NCBI GenBank assembly: GCA_013298765.1
Contig: JAAFJA010000014.1
Span: 42,341 to 106,340 of the forward strand
Source: Betaproteobacteria bacterium
GTDB taxonomy: Bacteria > Pseudomonadota > Gammaproteobacteria > Burkholderiales > Casimicrobiaceae
Direction: 5' to 3'
DNA: 64,000 bases
A program made the position numbers and the translations under genes. Positions 44,695 to 54,092 of this stretch are shown here, piece by piece. The notes under the pieces are model-generated. The model had not been told where the DNA came from. It worked only from the letters and a program-made list of their open reading frames with translations, and searched no databases. Position 1 is the stretch's first letter, and each line of letters begins with the position of its first letter.

Positions 44695-47415
44695 ATGCTT
44701 CGCCAAAAACCATTATTCATATCGCTCGCGCTCGCGGGGTTGGTTGCGACCACCGATACAAGCGCACTGGGGTTAGGACGTTTGAATGTTTCAACAGCGT
44801 TGGGTCAGCCCTTCGTTGCTGAGATTGATTTGAGTATCGCGCCCGGCGACGACTTTGATTCCATCCGCGCCGCAGTTGCGTCGCCCTCCGTGTACCGCAC
44901 GGCGAATGTCGAGTACCAAGGCATCCTGCAAACGATGCGGGTGCAATCGCTACGCCGCTCTAACGGTCAGCCCTTCTTGCGCGTGACTTCGAATCAAGCG
45001 ATCAATGATCCTTATCTTGATCTTCTGATCGAAGTGAACTCGAACACTGGCCGTTTGGTCAGGGAATATGTCGTTTTGCTTGATCCGGCAGGATCGGCTC
45101 AGCCGCAGTCGGTCGAGGCGAGTGCAAATCCGCGCGCGACCATTACCGCGCCGATACCAGCGGCACCTGTGCCGTCAGCCGCACCAGCGCCTGCCGCCAG
45201 TGCACCCGCGCAGCCTGTGCGCACGCCTGCGGCCTCGCCCGCAGCGACACGCGCACCAGCCGCTCCAAGCGCTGCCGCTTCAACCGGTAGTTACACGGTG
45301 AAGGGCGGCGATACGCTCTACAGCATCGCCACCCGCAACAATCCGGGCGTAAGCGTTGAGCAGCTAATGATCGCGATTCAGCGCTCCAATCCGAGCGCTT
45401 TCATTGGCGGAAACATCAACCGCCTGCGTGCAGGCGCTACCCTTTCGCTGCCTTCTGCGCCTGAAGCAAGTGCCATCGCGCAAACTGAAGCGCAGTCGGA
45501 AGTACGCGCGCAAACTGCAAGTTGGCGGAACTATGTCGGACGTGTATCCGATAACGTGCCGACCGTCTCTTCTGAAACTGCGCAGGCGCGCGCCTCGGGC
45601 CGTGTAAGCGGTGCGGTAACTGATTCTGCAGGTGCTGCGCCAACGGGTGATCGTTTGCGTTTGTCGCAAGGCGAGCGCGCGAAATCATCCGCCGCAGAAA
45701 ACAAGGTTGCCACCACGAAGGCCATTGCTGAAGAGAAGTCGAAAGCAGCCGAACTGGCAAAGACCAAAGAGAATCTCGAAAAGGCGCTCTCGCTGAAGAG
45801 CCAATCGATGGCTGACGCGCAGAAAAAAGCGCAAGAGGCCGCGAAACAGCCTGCGCCACCCGCGCCTGCACCCGCTCCGGTCGCTGCTGCACCCGTAGCG
45901 CCACCACCACCGCCAGTTGCAGTTGCAGCAGCACCTGCGCCCGCACCAGTTGCGCCGCCACCTGCGGCTGCTCCCGCTGCGGTGACCGCGACGCCCGCGC
46001 CGACACCAGCGCCAGTGGCAGCGACGCCACCACCTCCGCCGCCGCCGCCGCCACCACCGCCGCCTCCAGCACCTCCACCACCCGCTCCCGTCGCTGCACC
46101 TAAGCCAGCGCCGGCCCCAGCCGTGGCTGAACCTAGCTTCATCGATACGCTCATGGAGAATCCGTTGGTGCCATTAGGTGGCCTCGGCGCGCTTCTCGTC
46201 GGCGTCGGCGGGTTGATGTGGGCACGCAAACGCAAGTCCGGATCGTCAGGCGGTGTTGATTCGAAACTGAGTGAGCCCGTGGTGAACACGGTCAACCCCG
46301 ACACGGTATTCGGTACGTCGGGTCTTGGCGTGGTTAAAACGAACGACGCGCCAATCGCAAGTCAATTCAGCCGCTCCGGTATGGGCACCATCGATGCCGG
46401 TGAGGTTGATCCTGTCGCCGAGGCCGAGGTCTACATCGCCTATGGCCGCGAAGCTCAAGCGGAAGAAATTTTGCGCGAGGCACTTGCGCGCGATCCGCAA
46501 CGCGCAGACGTTGCAGCAAAACTCGCCGAAATGGCGGCCACGAAAGGCGATCAACCCGGTTTTGATAAGTGGGTCGCTGAAGTAGGAAAGATGGATCGTG
46601 GTGCGGACTATGAGAGCCGCATGGCTGAACTTGCTGCAGCACATTTCCCCGGTCATAGCCTCGCATCTGGCGTCGGCTCAGGTTCGGGTATGGTTTCCAC
46701 GGCTGTCGGTAGCGCGGTTGATTCTGCGAAAAGTAGCGCTGCAGGTGCGCTCAACTTTGGTGCTGGAGCGGCCGTAGCTGGCGGGGCAGCAATCGCAGCC
46801 ACCGCTGCGGCGGCAACTGATGAGCTGAAAAGTTTCTTCACCGACCCAACGCCCACCAGCCCGCGCCCATCGGCCGCGCCCGGTGCGAGCGCAAGCGCAG
46901 ATAAAGGCAGTCTCGATTTCGTTCTTGACGGCATGACCATGACCGCGCCGAGCACGGATAAAACCGACCGCACGCTCGATAAAGTTGTCCCGACCGTGAT
47001 TCCGACCATCAAACCAACGGTTGATGGCAAAAAGAAATCACTTGAAGACGATCTCGCGGATCTCGAGGCATCGCTCAAGAAGGCTACCTCGTCTGGCCAA
47101 CTGCCAGAGTCGAGCATGGACTTCACCGATTTTTCGACCGCTACGCCGACGAACCTCGGTACTGTTGGCCCGGCCATGCGCCCAGAAATGCTTGATCTTT
47201 CGTTCGATGCAAATCGTTCGGGAACGATGGAACCAACGCCGTCGATTCTCGATGGTCAATGGCACGACGCAGCGACCAAGCTCGACCTTGCTCGGGCGTA
47301 CGAAGAAATGGGTGATCAAGAGGGCGCACGCGAAATTCTTCGCGAGGTGCTCCACGATGGTGATGAATCGCAGAAGGCGGAAGCCCGCGCGTTGCTCGCT
47401 AAATTGGGTGGCTAA
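44695..47415 (+). CDS. fimV: FimV-family pilus assembly/polarity hub protein
   Basis: A 906-residue inner-membrane protein. The ATG at 44695 gives a signal-like N-terminus and then LGLGRLNVSTALGQPFVAEI, the FimV N-terminal domain. A LysM peptidoglycan-binding domain (SYTVKGGDTLYSIATRNN) is at ~200-250. A coiled-coil/Ala-rich stretch and a long Pro-rich linker, including a run of more than ten prolines (46036-46073), lead to one transmembrane helix (PLGGLGALLVGVGGLMWA) near residue 500. The C-terminal TPR-like FimV domain ends KLDLARAYEEMGDQEGAREI. FimV proteins organise type IV pili and pole identity. It lies at its conserved position before truA. Confidence 0.93.
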   Translation: MLRQKPLFISLALAGLVATTDTSALGLGRLNVSTALGQPFVAEIDLSIAPGDDFDSIRAAVASPSVYRTANVEYQGILQTMRVQSLRRSNGQPFLRVTSNQAINDPYLDLLIEVNSNTGRLVREYVVLLDPAGSAQPQSVEASANPRATITAPIPAAPVPSAAPAPAASAPAQPVRTPAASPAATRAPAAPSAAASTGSYTVKGGDTLYSIATRNNPGVSVEQLMIAIQRSNPSAFIGGNINRLRAGATLSLPSAPEASAIAQTEAQSEVRAQTASWRNYVGRVSDNVPTVSSETAQARASGRVSGAVTDSAGAAPTGDRLRLSQGERAKSSAAENKVATTKAIAEEKSKAAELAKTKENLEKALSLKSQSMADAQKKAQEAAKQPAPPAPAPAPVAAAPVAPPPPPVAVAAAPAPAPVAPPPAAAPAAVTATPAPTPAPVAATPPPPPPPPPPPPPPAPPPPAPVAAPKPAPAPAVAEPSFIDTLMENPLVPLGGLGALLVGVGGLMWARKRKSGSSGGVDSKLSEPVVNTVNPDTVFGTSGLGVVKTNDAPIASQFSRSGMGTIDAGEVDPVAEAEVYIAYGREAQAEEILREALARDPQRADVAAKLAEMAATKGDQPGFDKWVAEVGKMDRGADYESRMAELAAAHFPGHSLASGVGSGSGMVSTAVGSAVDSAKSSAAGALNFGAGAAVAGGAAIAATAAAATDELKSFFTDPTPTSPRPSAAPGASASADKGSLDFVLDGMTMTAPSTDKTDRTLDKVVPTVIPTIKPTVDGKKKSLEDDLADLEASLKKATSSGQLPESSMDFTDFSTATPTNLGTVGPAMRPEMLDLSFDANRSGTMEPTPSILDGQWHDAATKLDLARAYEEMGDQEGAREILREVLHDGDESQKAEARALLAKLGG

Positions 47416-47428
47416 CCGAGCCGGTTAG
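47412..47428 (+). terminator. hairpin at the fimV stop
   Basis: A 7-bp stem (ctaaccg / cggttag) with a 3-nt loop overlaps the fimV stop codon. No T-run follows, so it may stabilise the mRNA end or attenuate rather than terminate. Confidence 0.4.
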
Positions 47429-47442
47429 TCATAGCGAAACTC

Positions 47443-48261
47443 TTGGATCGCCGCGATTCGACAAAAAATCGCGAGCCTCAACGCTGGGCGTTGGGGCTCG
47501 ATTATTTTGGGGCTGCGTACTGCGGTTGGCAGCGGCAAGTGGGTCAGCCGTCAGTGCAGGCCGAACTCGAACGCGCGCTGACTCAGATCGCGCAACAACC
47601 GATGTCTGTCATCGCTGCAGGGCGCACCGATACCGGCGTACATGCCTCGCTGCAGGTCATTCATTTCGATGTACCACGCGAGCTGCTTCGCGAAGAAACG
47701 GCGTGGATTCGCGGCAGCAATCAGTTTTTGCCAAACGACATTTCAGTGCGCTGGGCGAAGCGCGTTGATTCAGCGTTTCACGCGCGGTTCGCCGCCACCT
47801 CGCGACGCTACGTCTATCTACTTGCATCACAGCCTCAGCGTCCAGGCTTGATGCAAGGACGCGTTGGTTGGACGCATTGGCCGCAAGAGATTTCACGCAT
47901 TGCCACCGCCATGAAATCACTCGTCGGAACGCATGATTTCACCTCATTTCGCGCCGCCGAATGCCAAGCGAAGTCGCCAATCAAAACGATTCACTCCGCC
48001 ACAGTGCGCGAGCAAAATGGGCTGTTGCGATTCGATTTCCACGCCGATGCGTTTCTGCATCACATGATCCGCAATATCGTTGGCGCGATGGTCTACATCG
48101 GCAGCGCTCGCCAGCCCGCTGAATGGATTGATGCGTTACTCGCGGCGAAAGATCGCACGAAAGCTGCGCCGACCTTCTCTCCGGCGGGGCTTTACCTTTC
48201 GGGGATTGAGTACGACCCGAAGTTTGCCATTCCAGAGGCGTTTGTTGACCCTGCGCTTTGA
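47443..48261 (+). CDS. truA: tRNA pseudouridine(38-40) synthase
   Basis: A 272-residue enzyme that makes pseudouridine at positions 38-40 of the tRNA anticodon arm. The catalytic aspartate is in AAGRTDTGVHASLQVIHFD; LDYFGAAYCGWQRQ and FLHHMIRNIVGAMVYIG are family motifs. The start is a TTG at 47443, since no ATG or GTG lies near the conserved beginning. The fimV-truA-trpF order is conserved. Confidence 0.92.
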   Translation: MDRRDSTKNREPQRWALGLDYFGAAYCGWQRQVGQPSVQAELERALTQIAQQPMSVIAAGRTDTGVHASLQVIHFDVPRELLREETAWIRGSNQFLPNDISVRWAKRVDSAFHARFAATSRRYVYLLASQPQRPGLMQGRVGWTHWPQEISRIATAMKSLVGTHDFTSFRAAECQAKSPIKTIHSATVREQNGLLRFDFHADAFLHHMIRNIVGAMVYIGSARQPAEWIDALLAAKDRTKAAPTFSPAGLYLSGIEYDPKFAIPEAFVDPAL

Positions 48262-48262
48262 G

Positions 48263-48420
48263 TTTCTTGACGCAGATTAACGCTGATTTGACGCGGATTA
48301 GCGCAGATTTTTCCCTCGGATCTTTGCCACAGATTCACGCAGATGGACACAGATAGTTCGCAAGTCACCCGTGAAAAATCTGCGTAAATCAACTGACTAA
48401 ATCTGCGTTAATCTGCGTCT
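48263..48420. repeat. 10-bp-unit inverted repeat element E4
   Basis: The left arm (48266-48311, gacgcagattaacgctgatt type) and right arm (48373-48420) flank a lone cacagat-type block at 48325-48356. The right arm contains aaatcaactgactaaatctg, the complement (one mismatch) of the unusual interruption in block B of E1. The element fills the truA-trpF gap. Confidence 0.85.
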
Positions 48421-48455
48421 AAGTGCAGGGTCACCTTTGTACCTACAATGCTTTG

Positions 48456-49127
48456 ATGCGTACCCGAATCAAAATCTGCGGCCTAAGAAAGCCTGAGCAC
48501 GTTGATGCCGCGATTGATGCGGGCGCGGATGCCATCGGGTTCGTGCTTTACCCGCCGAGTGTGCGCGCAATTGATCTAGCGTTGCTCGAATCGATGACTC
48601 GGCGCGTTCCCGCGTTCGTGACGACGGTTGCGCTCTTCGTGAACCCAACGCCCGCTGAAGTTCGCACCGCGCTCGCAGCTGCGCGCATCGATCTTTTGCA
48701 ATTCCACGGCTCACCTGATCACGAAAGCCCAGAATTCTGCGCACAGTTTCAGCGCCCGTACATGAAAGCGTTTGCGGTGGACGGCGGCTTCGATTTATTA
48801 AAATCTCTGCAAACGTATGCGAACGCTGCGGCGCTCCTCCTCGACACACCGAGCGCGGGCCACGGCGGTAGCGGCCAAACTTTCGATTGGAATTTGATTC
48901 CGTGTCAGCAGCCCAACAACACAACAAATCTATCCGGCGCACCCGCGCCTCGGGTCGTTTTGTCTGGTGGCTTGACTGCTGCAAATGTGGTCGACGCGAT
49001 TAACACTGTTCGCCCGTTTGCGGTGGATGTGAGCAGTGGCGTCGAGTCGGCGCGCGGCGTTAAAGACTCGGAATTAATTTATAAATTTTGTCGCGAAGTT
49101 GCCAAAACCTTTGGGCAAGATAGGTAA
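48456..49127 (+). CDS. trpF: phosphoribosylanthranilate isomerase
   Basis: A 223-residue TIM-barrel enzyme of tryptophan synthesis. ATG at 48456 gives MRTRIKICGLRKPEHVDAAI; the open frame upstream to a GTG at 48423 runs into E4 and is not used. LLQFHGSPDHESPEFC, LLLDTPSAGHGGSGQTFDW and VLSGGLTAANVVDAI follow, ending AVDVSSGVESARGVKDSELI. The 72-bp gap to trpB holds a structured leader. Confidence 0.93.
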   Translation: MRTRIKICGLRKPEHVDAAIDAGADAIGFVLYPPSVRAIDLALLESMTRRVPAFVTTVALFVNPTPAEVRTALAAARIDLLQFHGSPDHESPEFCAQFQRPYMKAFAVDGGFDLLKSLQTYANAAALLLDTPSAGHGGSGQTFDWNLIPCQQPNNTTNLSGAPAPRVVLSGGLTAANVVDAINTVRPFAVDVSSGVESARGVKDSELIYKFCREVAKTFGQDR

Positions 49128-49140
49128 AAGCCTCACGCTC

Positions 49141-49197
49141 ACTATCCTTCATTTTTCGCTCTTAGCCCCAATTAAGCGGGGCTTACACGAGGATAGT
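49141..49197 (+). promoter_or_regulatory. trpB leader stem that covers the ribosome-binding site
   Basis: An 8-bp perfect outer stem (actatcct 49141-49148 with aggatagt 49190-49197) encloses an inner hairpin (agcccc 49164-49169 with ggggct 49178-49183, loop aattaagc). The outer stem's right side includes most of the trpB Shine-Dalgarno gagg (49189-49192), six bases before the ATG. When formed, it should lower trpB translation. No leader peptide with Trp codons is seen. Confidence 0.55.
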
Positions 49198-49198
49198 T

Positions 49199-50479
49199 AT
49201 GAATCTGTACGACTTACCCGATGCCCGTGGCCATTTCGGTCAATACGGCGGCACCTTCGTCGCCGAAACGCTCATTCAAGCGCTCGACGATCTCAAAGCG
49301 CACTATGCGAAATATCAGCACGATCCCGAATTCCGACGCGAGTTTGAAAGCGAACTAAAGCACTTCGTCGGTCGCCCGTCGCCGGTGTATCACGCAAAGC
49401 GCTGGAGTGAAATGCTCGGCGGCGCGCAGATTTACTTAAAGCGCGAAGACTTGAACCATACCGGCGCGCACAAAGTGAATAACTGCATCGGTCAAGCGCT
49501 GCTCGCAAAGCGTCTCGGTAAACCGCGCGTGATCGCGGAAACCGGCGCAGGGCAACATGGCGTGGCGACGGCGACTGTTGCTGCGCGCTACGGCCTCGAA
49601 TGCGTTGTCTACATGGGCTCGGAGGACGTGAAGCGGCAAGCGCAGAACGTCTATCGCATGAAGCTCCTCGGCGCGACAGTGGTGCCGGTTGAGAGCGGAT
49701 CGAAAACGCTCAAAGACGCGTTGAACGAAGCGCTGCGCGATTGGGTGACCAATGTCGATAACACCTTCTACATCATCGGCACCGTCGCAGGCCCGCATCC
49801 GTATCCGATGATGGTGCGCGATTTTCAGTCGATTATCGGCGAAGAATGCCTCACGCAAATGCCCGAAATTGCGGGGCGACAGCCCGATGCGGTGATTGCA
49901 TGCGTCGGCGGCGGCAGCAACGCGATGGGCATTTTTTATCCGTACATCAATCATGAAAACGTGCGCTTGATTGGCGTCGAAGCCGCAGGCGAAGGGCTCG
50001 ATTCCGGCAAACATTCGGCATCGCTCACCAAAGGCGTGCCGGGCGTGTTGCATGGCAATCGCACGTATCTGCTGCAAGACGAAAACGGTCAAATCATCGA
50101 AACACATTCGGTGAGCGCCGGGCTCGACTACCCCGGCGTTGGCCCCGAGCACGCGTATTTGAAAGACATCGGTCGCGCTGAATATGTAGGCATTACCGAC
50201 GACGAAGCGCTCAAAGCGTTTCACGACTTGTGTCGTATCGAAGGCATCATCCCAGCGCTCGAATCGAGCCACGCGATTGCGTACGCAACGAAACTCGCGG
50301 CGACGATGAGCAAAGACAAAGTGCTACTCGTCAATCTCTCCGGTCGTGGTGACAAAGACATGCACACCGTGTCGATGAAATCGGGGCTTTCGTTCTATTG
50401 CCATCCCGAGTGCGAACTCGGGCGACATGCGGCGGCATCGCCGAATAAAGAACAGATCATTCAGTTGCTCAAGCACTGA
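49199..50479 (+). CDS. trpB: tryptophan synthase beta chain
   Basis: A 426-residue PLP enzyme condensing indole with serine. The PLP lysine is K92 in [32 protein letters not shown] near the start and the phosphate-binding [14 protein letters not shown] are clear, as is [13 protein letters not shown] near the end. TrpA lies downstream, but 307 bp away because two repeat elements (E5, E6) separate them. Confidence 0.96.
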   Translation: MNLYDLPDARGHFGQYGGTFVAETLIQALDDLKAHYAKYQHDPEFRREFESELKHFVGRPSPVYHAKRWSEMLGGAQIYLKREDLNHTGAHKVNNCIGQALLAKRLGKPRVIAETGAGQHGVATATVAARYGLECVVYMGSEDVKRQAQNVYRMKLLGATVVPVESGSKTLKDALNEALRDWVTNVDNTFYIIGTVAGPHPYPMMVRDFQSIIGEECLTQMPEIAGRQPDAVIACVGGGSNAMGIFYPYINHENVRLIGVEAAGEGLDSGKHSASLTKGVPGVLHGNRTYLLQDENGQIIETHSVSAGLDYPGVGPEHAYLKDIGRAEYVGITDDEALKAFHDLCRIEGIIPALESSHAIAYATKLAATMSKDKVLLVNLSGRGDKDMHTVSMKSGLSFYCHPECELGRHAAASPNKEQIIQLLKH

Positions 50480-50493
50480 GTTTTCTCGAACCA

Positions 50494-50640
50494 TTTTTCG
50501 ACGCAGATTACGCTGATTTCGCAGATTGCCGCAGATTTCTTCTTTTTTGACTGTGCGCCGATTCGTTCTGCCCATCGAGAGGTTGACAGAAAAACCAATC
50601 AGCGTAAATCTGCGAAATCAGCGTAATCTGCGTCAAGAAA
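50494..50640. repeat. 10-bp-unit inverted repeat element E5
   Basis: A 28-bp perfect inverted repeat: 50500-50527 (gacgcagattacgctgattt then cgcagatt) with 50607-50634. The left arm is identical to that of E7. It lies just after trpB. Confidence 0.88.
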
Positions 50641-50694
50641 AGCACACGCAAACCAAATCACCACGGCATTCTTCGCACTGGACGCACCCAACAA

Positions 50695-50785
50695 TTTTTT
50701 GCCACAGATTGACACAGATGAACACAGATTACGGTCTTGTGAGGAAACATTATCTGTGTGAATCTGTGTGCATCTGTGGCTAAAA
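50695..50785. repeat. 10-bp-unit inverted repeat element E6 (cacagat type)
   Basis: Left arm (50695-50731, gccacagattgacacagatg then aacacagatta) pairs with right arm 50749-50785 with few mismatches over ~30 bp around a ~17-nt loop. It is the same type as block A of E1. The right arm ends directly before the trpA ATG. Confidence 0.85.
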
Positions 50786-50786
50786 C

Positions 50787-51593
50787 ATGAACCGCATCAA
50801 TTCCACTTTCACTGCATTAAAAACCAACAAGCGCACCGCGCTGATCCCCTTCATCACCGCAGGCGATCCCGCGCTCGATTCAACGCTGCCGACCATGCAC
50901 GCGCTCGCGAAAGCGGGCGCGGATGTGATCGAACTGGGCGTTCCCTTTTCCGATCCGATGGCCGATGGCCCGGTGATTCAGCGCTCTTCCGAGCGTGCGC
51001 TCGCCAAAGGCATGTCGCTCAAAAAAGTGCTTGCCGTCGTCGCCGAATTTCGCAAGACGAGCGCAACCACACCCGTCGTGCTGATGGGCTATGCGAACCC
51101 GATTGAAGCGATGGGAAGAGAGGCCTTCGTCACCGCAGCCGCAGACGCGGGTGTCGATGGCGTGCTGGTCGTCGACTATCCGCCGGAAGAAGCCGACGAT
51201 TTCGCCGCGATGCTCGGCAAACGTGATCTCGCGCCGATCTTTTTGCTTGCGCCGACTTCGACCAGCGAGCGTATCGCCGCCGTCGGGCGTCTCGCTCGCG
51301 GCTACGTGTACTACGTGAGCCTGCGCGGCGTCACTGGAGCGGGCCATCTCGACACCGTAGAAGTCGCCGCGAAAGTCGGCGAGATCAAGAAAATTGTCCC
51401 GGTTCCCGTCGGCGTCGGCTTCGGCATTCGTGACGGCGAAACCGCGCGGCGCGTCGGTGAAGCGGCGGACGCTGTCGTGATCGGCTCGGCGCTGGTGCAA
51501 GGTATGTTCGACGCGTACGAAAAATCGGCTGGCGATGAAGCGAAATTCGCAGAACAGTGGCTAAGTGACGTACGGCGTTCGCTCGATGCGTAG
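50787..51593 (+). CDS. trpA: tryptophan synthase alpha chain
   Basis: A 268-residue TIM-barrel subunit that cleaves indole-3-glycerol phosphate and channels indole to TrpB. Active-site residues are in [20 protein letters not shown] and [12 protein letters not shown]; the phosphate site is [17 protein letters not shown] and VVIGSALVQ. The start codon has no Shine-Dalgarno since its leader is element E6. In many betaproteobacteria accD follows; here three unrelated genes intervene. Confidence 0.95.
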   Translation: MNRINSTFTALKTNKRTALIPFITAGDPALDSTLPTMHALAKAGADVIELGVPFSDPMADGPVIQRSSERALAKGMSLKKVLAVVAEFRKTSATTPVVLMGYANPIEAMGREAFVTAAADAGVDGVLVVDYPPEEADDFAAMLGKRDLAPIFLLAPTSTSERIAAVGRLARGYVYYVSLRGVTGAGHLDTVEVAAKVGEIKKIVPVPVGVGFGIRDGETARRVGEAADAVVIGSALVQGMFDAYEKSAGDEAKFAEQWLSDVRRSLDA

Positions 51594-51624
51594 CGCGAAG
51601 CCAGTGTGAAATGAATGCGCTGGC

Positions 51625-52314
51625 CTAAATCTCCGACCGATCATCAAGTTTGTAGCCGATACCCCTCACCGTCTTGATCAAGCCTGGGCCGTTGGCGTCG
51701 TCGCCGATTTTTTGACGCAGCCGTTTGATGTACACGTCGACCACGTTTGTCAATGGATCCTCGCTGACGCCCCACACATTCGAAAGTATTCGCTCCCGGC
51801 TGAAGACGCGGCCCGGCGCGGTCATCAGCAGCTCAAGCAGCGCGAGCTCTTTCGCAGTCAGCGTGATCAATTGGTTGTCGCGCAGTACTCGCATTTCGCT
51901 GCGATCAAAGGTAAGTGACCCTACTCGTAATGTCTTGTCTATTGGTTTCCACTCCGAGGGCCTGCGCCCGAGCGCCTCGATGCGCGCAAGCAACTCTTCA
52001 AACGCGAATGGCTTCGTTAGGTAGTCGTCAGCGCCGCAACGGAGGCCCTGCACGCGATCATCTAACGAATCCATCGCAGTGAGCATCAGAATCGGCAGCG
52101 CGATTCGTTCTGCGCGTAACTTCTGCGTCAGTTCGATGCCATTCATTCCCGGCAACATCACGTCGAGCAATACAACCGAGAAGCTTTCCCGCAAGATCCA
52201 TTCGTAGGCTTCGTTCCCGTCCGCACAGGTGGTGATGCGATACCCCTCCGCGCGCAGGCCGCGGCTCAGAAAATCCTGCACACGCTGGTCATCTTCAACG
52301 ATGAGTAGATTCAT
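51625..52314 (-). CDS. OmpR/PhoB-family response regulator
   Basis: A 229-residue regulator. The receiver has the acidic cluster VEDDQ, phospho-acceptor D51 (VVLLDVMLPGMNG), the switch threonine in LPILMLTAMDS and lysine in DDYLTKPFAFEE. The winged-helix domain ends with NVVDVYIKRLRQKIGDD and TVRGIGYKLDD. The ATG at 52314 fits the family start. It overlaps the end of the histidine kinase gene by 20 bp, so they form one transcript. Confidence 0.9.
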   Translation of the reverse strand: MNLLIVEDDQRVQDFLSRGLRAEGYRITTCADGNEAYEWILRESFSVVLLDVMLPGMNGIELTQKLRAERIALPILMLTAMDSLDDRVQGLRCGADDYLTKPFAFEELLARIEALGRRPSEWKPIDKTLRVGSLTFDRSEMRVLRDNQLITLTAKELALLELLMTAPGRVFSRERILSNVWGVSEDPLTNVVDVYIKRLRQKIGDDANGPGLIKTVRGIGYKLDDRSEI

Positions 52315-53899
52315 GATGGAGGGGGATCTTAATAACAACTCGCGCGCCAATCAGACGATGGGCATCTATGTGTATTTCACCACCATGAGACGTAATGATC
52401 GCGTGCGCAATGGCAAGCCCGAGCCCCATCCCGTCGGCACGAAATGCGCGGGCGCGTTCTCCGCGAAAGTGGCGCTCGAAGACTTGTGCGCGATCCGACT
52501 CCGTGAATCCAATTCCTTGATCCTCGATCGCGATGATTGCGTGATTCTCGCCAACAATGCCGTAGACACTCACTTTCGTGTGTCGTGGGCTGTAGCGAAT
52601 AGCGTTATCCAGAACAATCATCAACGCCTGAGAAAGCTTAGGCGCGTCGCACGCGGCAACGGCCGCCTCGAAAGCATCATCGAATGCTAGAGTCAGTCCG
52701 ATGCTCCGCGGCATGGCGATCGCCCTGCACTGATCGATAGTGCGCCGGAGAATGAGCGCCACAGGTTGCAAGACATACTCTGGCTTATTGTCAGCGAATT
52801 CGGTGCGGGCGAGCTCGATCAGCTCATTTGAGCGCTGTGTCAGATTCTCACTTGCATTGATGATCCGATGGAGGGTGTCACGGTAATCAGAAGCAATGAG
52901 AGTGCTCCCGCGTAGCGCGAGCTCAGCTTCGCCGCGAATCACGGTCACTGGTGTTCTGATCTCGTGGCCGATATCCGCAAAGAACTGCCTTCGCCGAGCA
53001 TCAACCTGCATTAGAGCCTCGTAGCTTTCGCTCAGTGCGCGCGTGCGTTCTGCGACCAATCGTTCGAGCGCTTCTTGCACGGATTGATCGCGTTCACGTG
53101 CAACCGCTAGTCGCGCTCGCATCGCCTCTAACGCTCGTTCAATACTCCCAAATTCATCTTTGGACGCTGACGTGGGCAGCTCTGCATAGTTGCCATCGGC
53201 GATAGCCTGCGTACGCTCTACTACCCGCGAAATAGGGCGTTGAATTCTTGCGACAAAGTAAATCGTTGCGGCCGCGCTAAAACTTGCCACAAGCAGCGCA
53301 AGAAAGAGCGCCGCATCGCGGATACGCGAGATTTCGCTTGCAAGCGCCGCAGTTGCCGATTGGTTAAAAATCCGCTGCCTATAGACTGCATCTGCCAGAA
53401 GGATGCGCATATCGCGCCCTTCCAAGCGATCGAAAAGATCAATTGCGTCGCGCCACGCGTCGGATTTTTCGGCGTCAGCGGCCAGTGGGGCAGTGCGACG
53501 GAGCGCGCCCACCAAAGCATCAAAGTTTATTTTGAGGAGCGCAACGGTGCTGCGCTCAACTTCGATCGCACTGAAGGAGGATTGATCGTGACTTTCACGC
53601 AGCGAATCCCACTCCCCAAGCGCGGAGTCGAGCGCCACAAGCGACGATTGCATTCGCGAAATCAACTGATCGCGGTCTGCAGTGGCGGTCTCACCGGTCA
53701 GCATCTTCTGCGCAAACCAGACCTTTAGGCGCTGCTTATTCGCGCCAACATCAAGGTAGTGAGTCAGCAGTTGCGCCGTGACGTTACTCTTCTTCGACTG
53801 CAGTGTTGCCGTGCGGGTTGCCCACCAGGTGAAGCCCAATTGAACAAGGGCAATAAAAACGAGCGCACCGAACGCGAGGATGAGTCGTGTTCTAAGCAT
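52295..53899 (-). CDS. sensor histidine kinase
   Basis: A 534-residue kinase, partner of the overlapping regulator. Transmembrane helices lie at ~6-26 and ~196-216, bounding a ~170-residue periplasmic helical sensor domain; a HAMP domain (RIQRPISRVVERTQAIADGN) follows. The phosphoacceptor is H312 in FFADIGHEIRTPVTV, then N-box NAIRYSP and G-boxes DQGIGFTESD and ADGMGLGLAIAHA. The signal sensed is unknown. The pair sits between trpA and accD, which are normally neighbours. Confidence 0.9.
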   Translation of the reverse strand: MLRTRLILAFGALVFIALVQLGFTWWATRTATLQSKKSNVTAQLLTHYLDVGANKQRLKVWFAQKMLTGETATADRDQLISRMQSSLVALDSALGEWDSLRESHDQSSFSAIEVERSTVALLKINFDALVGALRRTAPLAADAEKSDAWRDAIDLFDRLEGRDMRILLADAVYRQRIFNQSATAALASEISRIRDAALFLALLVASFSAAATIYFVARIQRPISRVVERTQAIADGNYAELPTSASKDEFGSIERALEAMRARLAVARERDQSVQEALERLVAERTRALSESYEALMQVDARRRQFFADIGHEIRTPVTVIRGEAELALRGSTLIASDYRDTLHRIINASENLTQRSNELIELARTEFADNKPEYVLQPVALILRRTIDQCRAIAMPRSIGLTLAFDDAFEAAVAACDAPKLSQALMIVLDNAIRYSPRHTKVSVYGIVGENHAIIAIEDQGIGFTESDRAQVFERHFRGERARAFRADGMGLGLAIAHAIITSHGGEIHIDAHRLIGARVVIKIPLHHESTHR

Positions 53900-53921
53900 G
53901 CTCGTTCAATTCTCCCAGCGA

Positions 53922-54085
53922 GGAAATACTGAACGAGTTCTGCGTGCAGCACGTCTCGTACTGGCTTCGGAAGCAAAACCGACTGAGGCGAGCCATAGCG
54001 GTGCTATGGCAAGCACTTTCGATCTAGCAATCGCCCCAGCCTCAAGTATGCGATGCACGCAGGACACTCATTCAACGAGTCACTC
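53922..54085. mobile_element. MITE-like repeat, copy 4 (degenerate)
   Basis: The left end ggaaatactgaacgagttc corresponds to the terminus of copy 3. The interior repeats the marker gagccatagcggtgctatgg, then gatctagcaatcgcc, in the same order and spacing as copy 3. The right end (actcattcaacgagtcact) is damaged. It lies between the kinase start and the NTF2-like gene. Confidence 0.55.
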
Positions 54086-54092
54086 GGTTTAC

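Noticed and set aside
49436-50272. 278-codon minus-strand open frame inside trpB
   Set aside because: Antisense shadow of a secure trpB gene, with no recognisable domain.
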